The notes beneath the pieces are model-generated. The model made no database searches. It had not been told where the DNA came from and worked only from the letters and a program-made list of their open reading frames with translations. The translations under genes and the position numbers were made by a program. Shown one piece after another: positions 1 to 9,735 of a stretch of 64,000 bases of DNA (the first letter of the stretch is position 1; each line of letters starts with the position of its first letter). The DNA lies in assembly GCA_024304885.1 (NCBI GenBank), contig JALJOM010000003.1:66296-130295 (forward strand). Direction: 5' to 3'. The DNA comes from Beijerinckiaceae bacterium (GTDB lineage Bacteria; Pseudomonadota; Alphaproteobacteria; Rhizobiales; Beijerinckiaceae).

Positions 1-50
1 AAGTCGCGTTTCGCCGGTAGCTTTCCGAAAAGGCCGCAGCGCATCGGGAT

Positions 51-3000
51 TCAGGCTCCGCTCGGGCAGTGGAAGCTTCGCAGCTTGGTCAAGTTCAACG
101 GGTTGATGGATCCGCTCGGATTGAAGCGATATTGCAGCCGCTTGCCTCCGACGGTGAAGGTCGCGACTGTCCCGTCTGCCGAGACTCGCCCCACATCGAG
201 TAGCCTGAAAAGGGCCCATTCGCCTGTGCGCTCGATCACGGTCGGCGTACCGCCGGGCGAGGTCACGACGAGGGCTGCGCGCTGCCTGTCCGCCGCGGCG
301 GGCCAGCGAATGGTCGTCGCGGGTGTCGAGGAGCCGTCGCTCGCGACGACGGTCCCGTCGATCTCGAGCTTGGCTGTGCCGGTCGATGGCGCGGTGACGC
401 TCACGCTGAAGCCCGGTATCTCGCGGTCGTCGGCGAAGAAGGCTCGGCGGAGCTCCGCCGCACGCTGAAAATCCGCGAGCGCAGTGGGGGCGAAGCGCTT
501 CGCGAGAGGGCTGCCCTCGCGCCATTTCCAGACGGGTCCGGAGCGGTCGATGGCGCGGTCGAGATGCTCGCTCACGAATTTCGCGATACGGCCCTGCGGG
601 CCGAGAATGCGGGCGAGGTCCTCGAGCGACACCGCCTGGTCGGCGTCGCGCGCGAACGGGTAGCGGCCGGTGATCCTTTCCCGGCAGGGGCCGGTGATCG
701 TCCTCTGCAGGCTCTCGAGCGATCCCGCGCCGGCGTCCCCGGCGACCTCGCGATCGATATCGGCCGCGACCGTTGCCATCATCTCGGCGAAAGGTCGCGG
801 GAACGTCTCGGCGGCGGTCTCGAGCAGCCGGGCCTCCTTGGTCACCCGCGCGGCCAGCGTCGCGGCCTCGTCGCCGCCTGCCGCGAGGCGCACGAGGTCG
901 CCCCGGATCCGATCGAGCCTCGCCAGGACGAGGTCGATCGGCCGCCGCCCGGGCGGCCCTTCCACGAGGAGATGATAGGGCCGAAGCGTGGCATCGATCC
1001 TCGGTGCGGGTGTCGCCTCCTTCGCCGCCTCGCCTGCGGGCGGCCCCTCGGGCAAGGTCGTCTCCTCACGGATCGATTCGAGCAACCGGGCGATCGGCGA
1101 GGTCGCCGACGCCGCGGCGGCCATCAGCGGATAGGTCGGCCGATCGGCGGTCAGCCGGTGGATCGACAAGCGGTCGATCGCGTCCTGCCACGAGGCGATG
1201 AAGGCCTTTGCGTAGAGGTCCGCGAGGTCGGGCAGGAGCCTCTGGTAGCGCGCGGCGACGGCGGGGTCCTCGCCCGCGGGGCCGAGAACCCGGCGATCGC
1301 GGGCCATCTCGGCCTCGAGCCCGCCGAGCTTCTCCAGATAGGCGCGGACGTAGCCGGCCTTGGTATGGAAATAGGGCACCTCGATCGAGTCGATTTTATC
1401 GTCGAACACGACGAGCGTCCCCGATCCGCCGTTCCGGGCGGCGATCCAGTTGTCGTGAAGGCTCGCCTTCGCCCGGTCGGCGAGCAACCGATAGGCCCGC
1501 TCGGCGACATCGACGCGCGCGAGCTCGGCGCGTGTCCTTTCGATGAGCGGGCCGTTCAGGCCGACGGCGGGGGCGAGCCCCGGATCGAGGTCGAGCAGGG
1601 CGACGAGATGCTCCGCGAGCTCCTTGCGACCTTCGCTGTTGCGCGGTCCCGGATAGAGATTTTCCGCCCAGTCGCGCTCCATCCAGGTGATCAGGAACTG
1701 CCGGTCGGCGGTGACGAGGCCGCCGAGCATGAGGTAGGCGTCGAGCGCTCCGAAGAGGAAATTCGGATCGCCCGCCTTGGCCTCGATCTGCTCCTCGAGG
1801 CGCAAGAGCAGCCGCGGTCGCAGGAGCCGCAGGAGACCGTGGTCGTAGGCGGTCCTCGCCGCCGATCCGAGCCTCGCATCCTGGCCGAGCCCGAATCCTT
1901 CGAAGCCTCCTGCCGCGGGGGCCGGGTCCGAGGCGCCACCGGGCAGGTCGCGCAGGGCGTGGAGCGCGGGCAGGACCTTGCGCAGGTCGGTGTCGGTCAC
2001 TGTGGCGGAGCCCGAAAGCGGCGCGGCGGTCTCGGCATAGGCGGCGGCGGCCTTCTCGACGCGCTCGATCTTCGCGCTCGTGCCGGCATAGCTCGTCCAC
2101 CAGGCGCCGACCACGAGCGGGGCGGCGACGGCGAGGCCGGCGAGGCCGGCGAGGTGGACCAGGCGGCGGCTGCGACTCGTCGAGACCCATCCGGCCTCGC
2201 CGATCACCACCTTCTTGACGAGGTCGGTCAGGAAGAAGCTCTTGCCTTGGCCGGAATAGGCCGGCGTCCCCACCGCCTGCGCGCCGAAGCCCTTGGTGAG
2301 CGCGCCGAGCAATTGGTCGATCGGCGTGCCGAGCTGGGTCCCCGAGGTGAAGTAGAAGCCGCGCAAGGTCGCGCCGATGCGTTTCTCGGTCGGCTCGAAG
2401 ACTTGGTCGAGGAAGGACGTGAGCTGCGATCGCAAGGCCGCGACCTGGCTGGGAAAGCCGAACAGCAGGACCCGGCTGGTCGCGTCCCTCTCCTCGGCGA
2501 GGCGCTCCGCGAGACCGCGGGTCAGCCGCTCGACCAAGGCGTCGAACTCGGCCGGGACCTCGCCGAGCATCGAGCGGGTCTTGTCCATCGTCTGGAACGT
2601 GGTGCCGAAGACCTGCCGTCGGCCGGCCTCGTCGAGCTCGCCGAAATATTCCATGAAGCCGCTGACGAGGTCGGCCTTGGTGAAGAGCGCATAGACCGGG
2701 AAATCGACCTCGAGCCTGGCATGCAGCTCGGCGAGACGGGCCCGGATCGCCTTGGCATGGGCGGCGATCTCCGCCTCCGGCAGGGTGAGCAAGTCCTCGA
2801 GGCTGATCGCCACGAGCACCCCGTTGATCGGCTGGCGCGGCCTGTTGCGGTGGAGGAGATCGAGGAAGGCGAGCCAGCTCCTCTCGTCGAAGCGCGCGTC
2901 GGAATCCTGCGTCGTATAGCGGCCGGCGGTATCGATCAGGACGGCGTCCTCGGTGAACCACCAGTCGCAATAGCGGGTTCCGCCGACCCCTTTGAGCTTG

Positions 3001-3434
3001 TCCGGCACGATGCCCTTGGCGAGGGGAAACTCGAGCCCCGAGTTGACGAGCGCGGTGGTCTTGCCCGAGCCCGGCGGGCCGATCAGGAGGTACCACGGCA
3101 GATCGTAGAGGTAGCTCGCCTTGCCGCCGCGCAAGCCGCGCAGCTTGGCGAGAGCTTCCTTCATGCGCTCCGCGAGCACCGGCTCGTCGCTCTCGTCGGC
3201 GCGCATGCCGGAGGCGATACGCTCCGCCCCGACGCGGCGGCGCCAGGTGTGCAGCGCCGCCACGCCGCCCGCGAGCGCGAGGAGGCCGGCGATGACCGCG
3301 AGCCGCGGACCCTGGTCCTCGAGCGGGCGGCTGCCCTCGAAGGACAGGAGCGGCCCGGCGAGCCAGATCAGCGCCGTGACGGCGACGATGCCGGAAAGGC
3401 CGACGAGGATGCGCAGACTAGATGCTTTCTTCAT
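51..3434 (-). CDS. tssM: Type VI secretion inner-membrane protein TssM (IcmF family)
   Basis: TssM spans the inner membrane and, with TssL and TssJ, forms the membrane complex that anchors the contractile type VI machine. The product is about 1127 residues, the normal size for the family. Visible features are two N-terminal membrane segments (about residues 8-30 and 44-62), a cytoplasmic P-loop GPPGSGKTT near residue 119, a third membrane segment around residue 430, and a long periplasmic part ending in the family's usual beta-rich tail. The reading frame is open 27 codons further upstream, but the Met followed by KKASSLRIL directly before the first membrane helix is the likelier start. It lies downstream of tssL on the same strand, separated by a repeat-filled gap of about 630 bases. 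Identification is firm; the exact start is less so. Confidence 0.93.
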   Translation of the reverse strand: MKKASSLRILVGLSGIVAVTALIWLAGPLLSFEGSRPLEDQGPRLAVIAGLLALAGGVAALHTWRRRVGAERIASGMRADESDEPVLAERMKEALAKLRGLRGGKASYLYDLPWYLLIGPPGSGKTTALVNSGLEFPLAKGIVPDKLKGVGGTRYCDWWFTEDAVLIDTAGRYTTQDSDARFDERSWLAFLDLLHRNRPRQPINGVLVAISLEDLLTLPEAEIAAHAKAIRARLAELHARLEVDFPVYALFTKADLVSGFMEYFGELDEAGRRQVFGTTFQTMDKTRSMLGEVPAEFDALVERLTRGLAERLAEERDATSRVLLFGFPSQVAALRSQLTSFLDQVFEPTEKRIGATLRGFYFTSGTQLGTPIDQLLGALTKGFGAQAVGTPAYSGQGKSFFLTDLVKKVVIGEAGWVSTSRSRRLVHLAGLAGLAVAAPLVVGAWWTSYAGTSAKIERVEKAAAAYAETAAPLSGSATVTDTDLRKVLPALHALRDLPGGASDPAPAAGGFEGFGLGQDARLGSAARTAYDHGLLRLLRPRLLLRLEEQIEAKAGDPNFLFGALDAYLMLGGLVTADRQFLITWMERDWAENLYPGPRNSEGRKELAEHLVALLDLDPGLAPAVGLNGPLIERTRAELARVDVAERAYRLLADRAKASLHDNWIAARNGGSGTLVVFDDKIDSIEVPYFHTKAGYVRAYLEKLGGLEAEMARDRRVLGPAGEDPAVAARYQRLLPDLADLYAKAFIASWQDAIDRLSIHRLTADRPTYPLMAAAASATSPIARLLESIREETTLPEGPPAGEAAKEATPAPRIDATLRPYHLLVEGPPGRRPIDLVLARLDRIRGDLVRLAAGGDEAATLAARVTKEARLLETAAETFPRPFAEMMATVAADIDREVAGDAGAGSLESLQRTITGPCRERITGRYPFARDADQAVSLEDLARILGPQGRIAKFVSEHLDRAIDRSGPVWKWREGSPLAKRFAPTALADFQRAAELRRAFFADDREIPGFSVSVTAPSTGTAKLEIDGTVVASDGSSTPATTIRWPAAADRQRAALVVTSPGGTPTVIERTGEWALFRLLDVGRVSADGTVATFTVGGKRLQYRFNPSGSINPLNLTKLRSFHCPSGA

Positions 3435-3563
3435 CGATAGGACCGCGGCGAGCCCTCGCGCCTTTTCCGACGAGGTGGAGGCAGGGTCGCATTTCTTCGG
3501 TGATGTTTTGCGCATGCGATCTCGACGTTTCGAAAGATCGACCTCGGTGATCCGTCGATACTC

Positions 3564-3662
3564 GAGCGGTTTCCGATCCGGTCGAATCGGAAACCCGCTC
3601 TACATTCTTGTTTTATCGCAATTTCACGACGCGACCCGGCATCCGCTTCGCTGGAAATTGCG
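3564..3662 (+). repeat. Interspersed repeat family A, full copy
   Basis: This is one of about a dozen related intergenic elements in the window. It starts with an inverted repeat (GAGCGGTTTCCGATCC facing ATCGGAAACC), then TCTACATTCTTGTTTT, and ends with TTCGCTGGAAATTGC. Near-identical units lie at 20841-20941, 25576-25674 and 49370-49471. It is non-coding and lies between tssL and tssM. Confidence 0.85.
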
Positions 3663-3884
3663 CTACGACGTGCCGGCTCGAATGCGCGGGTCCGCCGCCC
3701 GGTTCCTTCGCGGCCGAGGCGCCGGAGCGCGAGCGAGGCGGGCGCGATGGCATTGTGAACGGCCGCGGGCGACGGTCGGGCACGAGCCGACCGCCGTCTC
3801 GGTCGCGCTCCGGCGCGTCGCGTGGCCGAAGCGACCGCGTCGGGCTGGCGCTTCGCGCTCGTCCCGGGCATGGCCAGATCAGTC

Positions 3885-4066
3885 TCCAGCGAAGTGGTCT
3901 CCCGTTCGCATCTCGATGCTTCGATTGTTCGCCATCTCGATCTCGATGTTTCGATAGATCGACATCATGATCTCGATGTTTCGCTAGATCGACATCGATG
4001 CGCAATTGCCACAGGACGAGAATGCAGAGCCGGCTTCCGGTTCGGCCGGATCAAGGACCGCTCTAG
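3885..4066 (-). repeat. Family A repeat, reverse copy with tandem internal units
   Basis: This is a reverse-oriented family A element whose middle is expanded. Units of about 30 bases reading ATCTCGATGTTTCGATAGA with TCGACATC occur two to three times in tandem (about 3905-3995), and each unit is close to palindromic. The outer end, GCTCTAG, overlaps the tssL stop codon. With the copy at 3564-3662 it fills most of the tssM-tssL gap, in which I see no gene. Confidence 0.75.
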
Positions 4067-5505
4067 TCGCTTCTCGGGATGACGATATCGATCCGTGCCT
4101 TGCTGCCGCGCGCGTCCGGCCCATCGTCAAAGGCGACCGGCGCGTCCGCGCCCCTTCCCTCGGCACTCACCCGGGAGGGATCGGAGAGGGACCCCGCGAG
4201 GAGCGAGGCGACGCTGCGCGCGCGCTCCTCCGACAGCTCGAAGCCCGTGGCGAAACGCGTGCCGACGACCGACGACGATTCGACATGCCCGAGGACCTTG
4301 ACGGGGCCTTTCTCGACGTCGAGGGCGTAGCCCACGAGCATCACGAGCGGGCGTGCGTCGTCGAGGACGCTCGCCCTGCCCGGCAGGAACAAGGCTTTCT
4401 CCGGGATTTGGACGAGAATCTGGTTGGGCGTCGCCACGACCGCGAGCGCGCCCGAGGCGATGCTCGGCTCGAGGACCTTGCGGATGTGCTCGAGCTGGGA
4501 GGCCTGCGCGGCGCTTGGCTGCGGCGGCTGCGGCGGCGCGACGGGCTCCTTGCGGATCTCGATCCGCGCCGGCGGCCCGAGATCGAGCAGGGCCGTGGCC
4601 ACGGCCTCGGCGCGCCCGCCGAGGGAGACCCGCAACCCGATGAAGATCCCGAAGAGCGCGAGCGCAACGAAGCTCGCGGCGGCCCAAAGGGGGACCCGCA
4701 CATGCGCCGCCTGGCCCGGCAGCGGCTGGCCCTCCCAGCGCGGCGAGAGCGGCAGGGATCGCGCGGGCCGCGCCTGCCGCAACCGCTCGTGGAGGTCCTG
4801 GCGGAGGTCCTTCAGGGTTGCCGGGCCGCCGAGCACCGACATGTGCCCGCCCTGGAAGCAGAGCTCCAGGCAGGCATGGAACAATTCGAGCTCGAAGTAG
4901 TGCTCCACGGGATTTTCCCGGGCTCGATCGAGCGAGTCGAGGAACTTTCTACCACCGTCGCCTTCGCCGAAGAAGCGGGTCAGGAGCCCCGACTGTTGGG
5001 TCGGGTCGTGGTCCCCGCGCGGAAGGTTCGCGAGGACCTCGTCGGCCGTCACGCAGAGGATGAACTTGACCGTGCGCACGTCCTCGGCAGGGATGTCGGC
5101 GGCCTGCAGCTCCCGCTCGCACGTTTCGATCCCTGCTGCGATTTGCGGCACGAGCGACGAATCGGTCGCCCGCAGGAGCGAGGTCCGTAGGCGGCCGAGC
5201 AGGAGCAGGAGCGGTGCGGCGGCCCGCAAGAGCGGGTTCTCGTTGGCGGCTTCGAGGTCCGAGCTCTGGACCGTCGATTGCCGCGGCGGCGGAGGCGCTC
5301 CGAGCTCGGGTCGCCGCGCCGGCCCCGGGCTCCCCGGGCGGCGCAGGTTCGCACCCGGCCGGATGATGGTTCGATCGTCCGCAGGCTCCGGGGCGTGAAG
5401 CCCGGCGACCACCGTCGTCTCGTCGCCGCCGGGCTGCGGCCCGGGCAGGAACAAGGTGCGGTCGTCCTCGTCCTCGATGCGCGCGCGGGGGTTCTGCTCG
5501 CTCAT
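4063..5505 (-). CDS. tssL: Type VI secretion protein TssL (DotU) with C-terminal OmpA domain
   Basis: TssL partners TssM in the inner membrane, and its OmpA-like C-terminus holds the complex to peptidoglycan. The product is about 480 residues. It has a disordered, Pro- and acid-rich N-terminus of about 100 residues, a cytoplasmic DotU domain, a single membrane segment (around LALFGIFIGLRV), and then an OmpA-type domain containing ELSEERARSVASLL and the closing ARIDIVIP. I chose the Met at MSEQNPRARIEDED; the frame runs on upstream but that part is low-complexity and overlaps the next gene. The stop codon lies inside the end of a family A repeat. It follows tagH on the same strand with a gap of about 100 bases, consistent with one transcription unit. 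Confidence 0.92.
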   Translation of the reverse strand: MSEQNPRARIEDEDDRTLFLPGPQPGGDETTVVAGLHAPEPADDRTIIRPGANLRRPGSPGPARRPELGAPPPPRQSTVQSSDLEAANENPLLRAAAPLLLLLGRLRTSLLRATDSSLVPQIAAGIETCERELQAADIPAEDVRTVKFILCVTADEVLANLPRGDHDPTQQSGLLTRFFGEGDGGRKFLDSLDRARENPVEHYFELELFHACLELCFQGGHMSVLGGPATLKDLRQDLHERLRQARPARSLPLSPRWEGQPLPGQAAHVRVPLWAAASFVALALFGIFIGLRVSLGGRAEAVATALLDLGPPARIEIRKEPVAPPQPPQPSAAQASQLEHIRKVLEPSIASGALAVVATPNQILVQIPEKALFLPGRASVLDDARPLVMLVGYALDVEKGPVKVLGHVESSSVVGTRFATGFELSEERARSVASLLAGSLSDPSRVSAEGRGADAPVAFDDGPDARGSKARIDIVIPRSD

Positions 5506-5602
5506 GCTTTCGTCCCAGGGGTCGTGCTCGGCCGGGGCCGGCCCGGGTCCTCGACAAGAAGCCGACGCGATGACCTCGGGCGCGCCGACGGTGGTCGCAC
5601 CG

Positions 5603-6859
5603 TCAGTGCATGTTGGCTTCCTTGGCTTCGTCGAAGCATTGGCCGAAATAGCGCAAAAAGGCGCCCGCGAGGCCGTCGTCGTGGCGCAGCGTCTGGGCGC
5701 GCCAGCGCGCGACATAGAGGTCCCAGAGCCTCGCCTTGCGCGATCCGAGCAGGTTCGCGAGCCCGTGGTCCGGTCCCGCCGCCTCGTCGATCGCCTTCGG
5801 ATCGAAATCCTCGACGAGCATCCGGACCGCCTGCTGCATGGCCGCGAAAGTATAGACCTGATGGGTCTTCAGATCCGTAAACGCGGCCTCGATGGCACGT
5901 CTCGCATCGAGGAATCCGCGCGTGCGCGGCCCGAACATGATCCGCAACGCATCCTCTGTGCTCGGCGAGAACTTCAGCGGATTGTTGTCGAGCGCCTGGA
6001 CCGTGGTTTGCGACGACACGCCGGCGGTCCGGCCGACGTCCGAGCGCGCCCGGAGCAGCTGCGTGAGATTCTCGGTCGTCAAGCGCAGGAGCACCCCGAG
6101 CTCCTCGGCGAGCTCCAAGCTGTCGCGGCGCGCGAAAATCTGCTCGGGAACCCCGGCGCCGGCGGCGAAGCGGCGCACGAACTCGTCCGCGCCGGTTTCG
6201 GGCTCGGCAGTCGCCGGCTCGTGCCGGGCATGCGGTGACGGGGCCACCGGCTCGCTCCAGGCTTGCCGGCGTGGCGGTGGCGGCACCGGCTCGCTCCAAG
6301 CCGGCGACGAGGCCACCGGCTCGTTCCAGTCCTGCGGAGGCGGGGACACGGGTTCGCTCCAGTCCTGCTGCGGCGAGGGCGTCGGCTCGTGCCAGGCTCG
6401 CTCCTCGACCACCCGCAGGTCGTCGGCCGCGCTCGGCCCCGGAACCGCAGGCCCGGGTGCCCAATCCTGCTCCCCGGCGGGGACGGTCTCGGCCATCGGC
6501 GCATGCGCGAAGGCGCCGAGGTGCTCGTCGGGCTCGTCGCCATGCTCGATCGCGACGGAGATGTCATAGTTGCCGATTACGAAACGGTCGCCGTGCTGGA
6601 GCCGGTGCGGGGCTTGCAGCCGGCCCGAGCTTCCGTTGAGATAGGTCCCGTTGGCGGAGATGTCGTAGAGCCAGTAGGACTCGTCGCGATAGCGGACCTC
6701 GCAATGCTTGCTGGAGATGAACCGCGACGGATCGGGCAGGCACCAATCCTGGCTCGCGCCGCGGCCGATATCGAGCCCGCCGCCCGGTCCCAGGCTGACG
6801 CTCACCGGTGCGCCGTTCGGCAAGCTTTCCTCGTTCTCGATCGTCAGGACCAGCCGCAT
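5603..6859 (-). CDS. tagH: Type VI secretion FHA-domain protein TagH
   Basis: TagH proteins carry a phosphothreonine-binding FHA domain and take part in post-translational control of type VI secretion by Ser/Thr kinases. The 418-residue product starts with an FHA domain in residues 1-100, recognisable by DIGRG, SRFISSKHCEV and the NGTYLNG loop. A Pro/Ser/Trp-rich linker with repeated WSEPV and WNEPV motifs covers about residues 110-210, and a conserved C-terminal T6SS-FHA region follows. It is the first gene of the tagH-tssL-tssM run. No kinase or phosphatase gene lies in the window. Confidence 0.88.
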   Translation of the reverse strand: MRLVLTIENEESLPNGAPVSVSLGPGGGLDIGRGASQDWCLPDPSRFISSKHCEVRYRDESYWLYDISANGTYLNGSSGRLQAPHRLQHGDRFVIGNYDISVAIEHGDEPDEHLGAFAHAPMAETVPAGEQDWAPGPAVPGPSAADDLRVVEERAWHEPTPSPQQDWSEPVSPPPQDWNEPVASSPAWSEPVPPPPRRQAWSEPVAPSPHARHEPATAEPETGADEFVRRFAAGAGVPEQIFARRDSLELAEELGVLLRLTTENLTQLLRARSDVGRTAGVSSQTTVQALDNNPLKFSPSTEDALRIMFGPRTRGFLDARRAIEAAFTDLKTHQVYTFAAMQQAVRMLVEDFDPKAIDEAAGPDHGLANLLGSRKARLWDLYVARWRAQTLRHDDGLAGAFLRYFGQCFDEAKEANMH

Positions 6860-7344
6860 CGCGAAAGCTCCGAATTCTCGTCATGAGAAACTTGATGAAA
6901 TCCGGGCAGCAATCAAGCTCGGGCTCGCCGTCGCGTCGCTGCAGCGCATGCCGCTCCGCGTGGCGGCGCGCGTCGAGGGTAACGCCTCGCGGCACGACTC
7001 GATCGGTCGCGGTCGAGCCCGTTCCGGAGCGGTCGCCCTCGCGAAAGCCTAGGGGCCGGCACCGAGACTCCGAAGCATCATTGTATAATCCTTAATCCGA
7101 ACTTGTTCTGGCGTCGATAGCTCCCGCGTGCAGAGTGCTTGCTTCCGCCGTCGCGAAGAGAGCCGATGCTGCGAGGACCGCGCGCTGCCGTGGCTGCCCT
7201 CTCGTGGAGCCTCCTCGCGCGTTCGGCCCCGGTCGCCGCGGCGGGTCGCGGTCGACGTCGCGGCGGCGCTGAAGGCGCTCGGTTTTCGAGGTGCACTCGG
7301 CGGTCGATACCGACAAGGCCGCGACCGGCCGGGCGATCGAGATC
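6860..7344. other. Intergenic region upstream of tagH
   Basis: This stretch of 485 bases separates tagH from the exported-protein gene. I see no convincing coding potential or family A/B repeat. An AT-rich patch at 7080-7100 (TTGTATAATCCTTAATCC) contains TATAAT on one strand and TACAAT on the other and may hold a promoter for tagH, but no good -35 element could be assigned. Confidence 0.4.
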
Positions 7345-7929
7345 TCAGTAGTCGCAAGCCTCTCGGGGGACCTTGTCCCTGGACCAGTCTGCGAGCTTCA
7401 CGGGCAGGAACTTCGTCGCAAGAGTCTCGGCTTTGCCCCGGAGCCCTCGCGAAGCGACGCCTCTACCTGAGAGGAAGTTTATGTCACAGCTTCCTATGCT
7501 TTCCCGGGTATCCCAGCTCTTCGTGAACCCGGCAACCACGAACTCGCCGTCGCGGTAGAGGATTTTGACGGTCGTCTCCCAAGAGTTGCTTCCGCTCCAG
7601 CCATATCCGACGAGCAGCGATCCTTTACGATTGCTTTCGAGGGTATGATTGCCGGCCGTGCCTCGCCCAGGGACGAAGTGCTTCCTGAAAAATGTCGGTT
7701 TGCGCGAAAGATCGAGCCTATCATCGCCGAACGCGAGGTAGAGGTAGAGATCCGCATCTTCACCCCAGCGATTTTGCGCCAGCACGAAGCGATCCGATAT
7801 TCCGTCCTTGTCGATGTCGACAGCGACCTCGGCCAATATCTCGGGCGCACCCTGGATATCGGCACGGGCGGGGGGCACTGCGAGGCCGAAAGCGATAGCG
7901 GGAAGCAAAAGGCAAAGCCGCACGTTCAT
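7345..7929 (-). CDS. Exported protein with an FG-GAP/VCBS-like segment, unknown function
   Basis: I do not recognise this gene. The 194-residue product has a clear signal peptide (MNVRLCLLLPAIAFGLAVPP, cleavage near ARA-DI). It is followed by VAVDIDKDGISDRFVL, which resembles the Asp-rich calcium-binding turn of VCBS/FG-GAP repeats, and an aromatic-rich beta pattern (DLYLYLAFG, LLVGYGWSG). Two Cys near the C-terminus (in GSCDINF and REACDY) could pair in the periplasm. Base composition is lower in G+C than the neighbours, suggesting acquisition or weak constraint. It stands alone on the minus strand. Confidence 0.7.
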   Translation of the reverse strand: MNVRLCLLLPAIAFGLAVPPARADIQGAPEILAEVAVDIDKDGISDRFVLAQNRWGEDADLYLYLAFGDDRLDLSRKPTFFRKHFVPGRGTAGNHTLESNRKGSLLVGYGWSGSNSWETTVKILYRDGEFVVAGFTKSWDTRESIGSCDINFLSGRGVASRGLRGKAETLATKFLPVKLADWSRDKVPREACDY

Positions 7930-8093
7930 GACGGGCTCATTGGTGGAACATTGCAGTATCGCTAGCGCGAGCATGCGCGCGGTAGCAAGCCCGACGAGCG
8001 TGAGATCGGCATCGTTCGATAGACCGTAAGGCAGCTGCCCGAGCGTCGAGCGCACGTATCCCGTCCAAACGTCGCGTACCGCATGACGGCCGG

Positions 8094-9485
8094 TTACGGA
8101 GTGCTCGGCAGCTCGCGCGGCGTTGCGATCCGCTTCGCCGCGGTCCAAAGTCCCTCGCAGGCGAGGGCCGCGAGGATCGTCGCGCCGACCAAGGGGAACA
8201 GGATCCCCGCGACGGCGACGATGGCCAGAACGCCGAGAGCGGCTCTCCGGTCCGCGGCCGGCGGCGGCACGGCGAGCGAGCCCTTCGGCCGGCGCTTCCA
8301 CCACATGATCGGCGCCGATATCACGAGGAGCACGATCGCGACGCATCCGGCGAGCATCACATATCGATTGACGGCGCCGTATTGCTCGCCCTGGTGCACG
8401 CTGATGCCCCATTCGATCGCCTTCGCCGCCGGGCCGTAGTCCAAGAAGCGCACGTCACCGAGGATTTTTCCGGTGAACTGATCGACGTAGATCGTTCGCG
8501 TCCGCTCGACCTCGGCCGGGCGGAAGGTGCCGACATAGGCGCCTTTGGGGCCGGTAGGCAGCGCGACGCCGAACGGCCGCTCGAGCCCTTGCTCCGCGAG
8601 GATCGCGATGGCCTGGTCGAGGCCGAGGCCCGGCCGGCCCGTCGCCTGCGGGTCCGAAACGGGCGGCGCGGCCTGCTCCAGCGCCCAAGGCAGGTTCGCG
8701 CGAGGGCTCGTGGCATGGTCGTGATGCTCCGAGGCGGGCGCGGGCTTCTCGTGCACGGAGCGTGCCTCGACCGGGGGCGCCGGCCGTCCGAGCCCCGCAG
8801 ACGTGGTCCATTGCTGGACGGTCTTGCCCCAGATCGGCGACCAGGGCATGCCGGTCACGGCGAGGAACAAGATCACGCCGCTCGCGAAGGCCCCGGTCAC
8901 GGCGTGCAGGTCGCGCCAAAAGAAGCGGGACCTCGGGGTTGCACGGATCGTGACGACGCCCCCCTTCCTGCCGCGCGGCCACCAGAGATAGAGCCCGGTC
9001 AGGACCAGAACCACGACCCAGCCCGCGGCGATCTCGATCAGGCAATTGGCGAAGAAGCCGAAGAACTCGAGGCTGTGCAGCTTCCTCACGACGGCCATCA
9101 CGCCGCCTTGCGGGAGAGTGCCGAGGACCGTCCCGTCGTAGGGATCGAGATAGGCCGTGCGCCGCTCCCCCGAGGGCGCCTGGATCGAGAGCGCCATCGA
9201 GCGCGTCGGCTCGGCGGGGAGCGTGAGCTGCAGGACCTTGCCGGCGGTTTGTTGTTCCGCTTGCTCGACGAGCGTGCTCGCGGGCAGGGGCGCGGCCTCG
9301 CGCGCGGAGATGGTCTCGAGCGAGCGGTAGAGGAGACCATCGATCTCGGGGTGGAAGAGATAGAGCGCGCCGGTCACCGCGAGGTTCAAGAGAAACGGCA
9401 GCGCGAGCAGCCCGGCGATGAAATGCCAGCGCCAGACCGCGTTGTAGAGCGAGACCTGACCACCCGCTGCCCTCGGCTCTCTCAT
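8094..9485 (-). CDS. PepSY-associated transmembrane protein
   Basis: The 463-residue product belongs to the PepSY_TM family, inner-membrane proteins often found with siderophore or metal uptake systems and proposed to act as membrane reductases. The N-terminus has WRWHFIAGLLALPFLL, typical of the first helix. There is a PepSY-like periplasmic segment (residues about 60-170), two central helices, a His-rich loop containing EHHDHAT, a second PepSY-like segment, and two C-terminal helices ending near residue 460. The Met before REPRAAGGQ fits the start of homologues better than the longer upstream frame. No receptor gene is adjacent; the TonB receptor in this window is 50 kb away. Confidence 0.83.
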   Translation of the reverse strand: MREPRAAGGQVSLYNAVWRWHFIAGLLALPFLLNLAVTGALYLFHPEIDGLLYRSLETISAREAAPLPASTLVEQAEQQTAGKVLQLTLPAEPTRSMALSIQAPSGERRTAYLDPYDGTVLGTLPQGGVMAVVRKLHSLEFFGFFANCLIEIAAGWVVVLVLTGLYLWWPRGRKGGVVTIRATPRSRFFWRDLHAVTGAFASGVILFLAVTGMPWSPIWGKTVQQWTTSAGLGRPAPPVEARSVHEKPAPASEHHDHATSPRANLPWALEQAAPPVSDPQATGRPGLGLDQAIAILAEQGLERPFGVALPTGPKGAYVGTFRPAEVERTRTIYVDQFTGKILGDVRFLDYGPAAKAIEWGISVHQGEQYGAVNRYVMLAGCVAIVLLVISAPIMWWKRRPKGSLAVPPPAADRRAALGVLAIVAVAGILFPLVGATILAALACEGLWTAAKRIATPRELPSTP

Positions 9486-9518
9486 GCTCGTCTCTCCTGT
9501 CGCAGGCACGCATGGCGC

Positions 9519-9606
9519 GGAGCAATTTCCCGCGAAGTGGAGACCACTTCGCGTCGCGAAATTGCGACCAAGCAAGGATGTCGAGCTAGTTTCGGACGCA
9601 ACCCGA
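9519..9606 (-). repeat. Family A repeat, reverse and shortened copy
   Basis: Reads AGCAATTTCCCGCGAAGTGG then a near-palindromic centre (GAAGTGGAGACCACTTC) and GCGAAATTGCGACCAAGCAA, matching the reverse complement of the family A 3' part. It sits between the PepSY gene start and higB. Confidence 0.6.
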
Positions 9607-9735
9607 CCCAAACTTGAAACGGACGAGGCGGGCAAAACGCGACAGGGAAAATTTGCGCTATGTGGGCGAAGGCTCGGCCAAACAAGAGCGTATAGCGTCG
9701 CATTACGGTATACCGGTTGCCGGATAGGCTCGCGG

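Noticed and set aside
564-3440. 958-residue open frame on the plus strand opposite tssM
   Set aside because: Arg/Gly/Glu-rich composition with no domain, fully opposite a clear TssM; a shadow caused by high G+C.
3880-4010. Possible CRISPR array
   Set aside because: The tandem units are few, near-palindromic and contiguous without unique spacers, and no cas genes are present.
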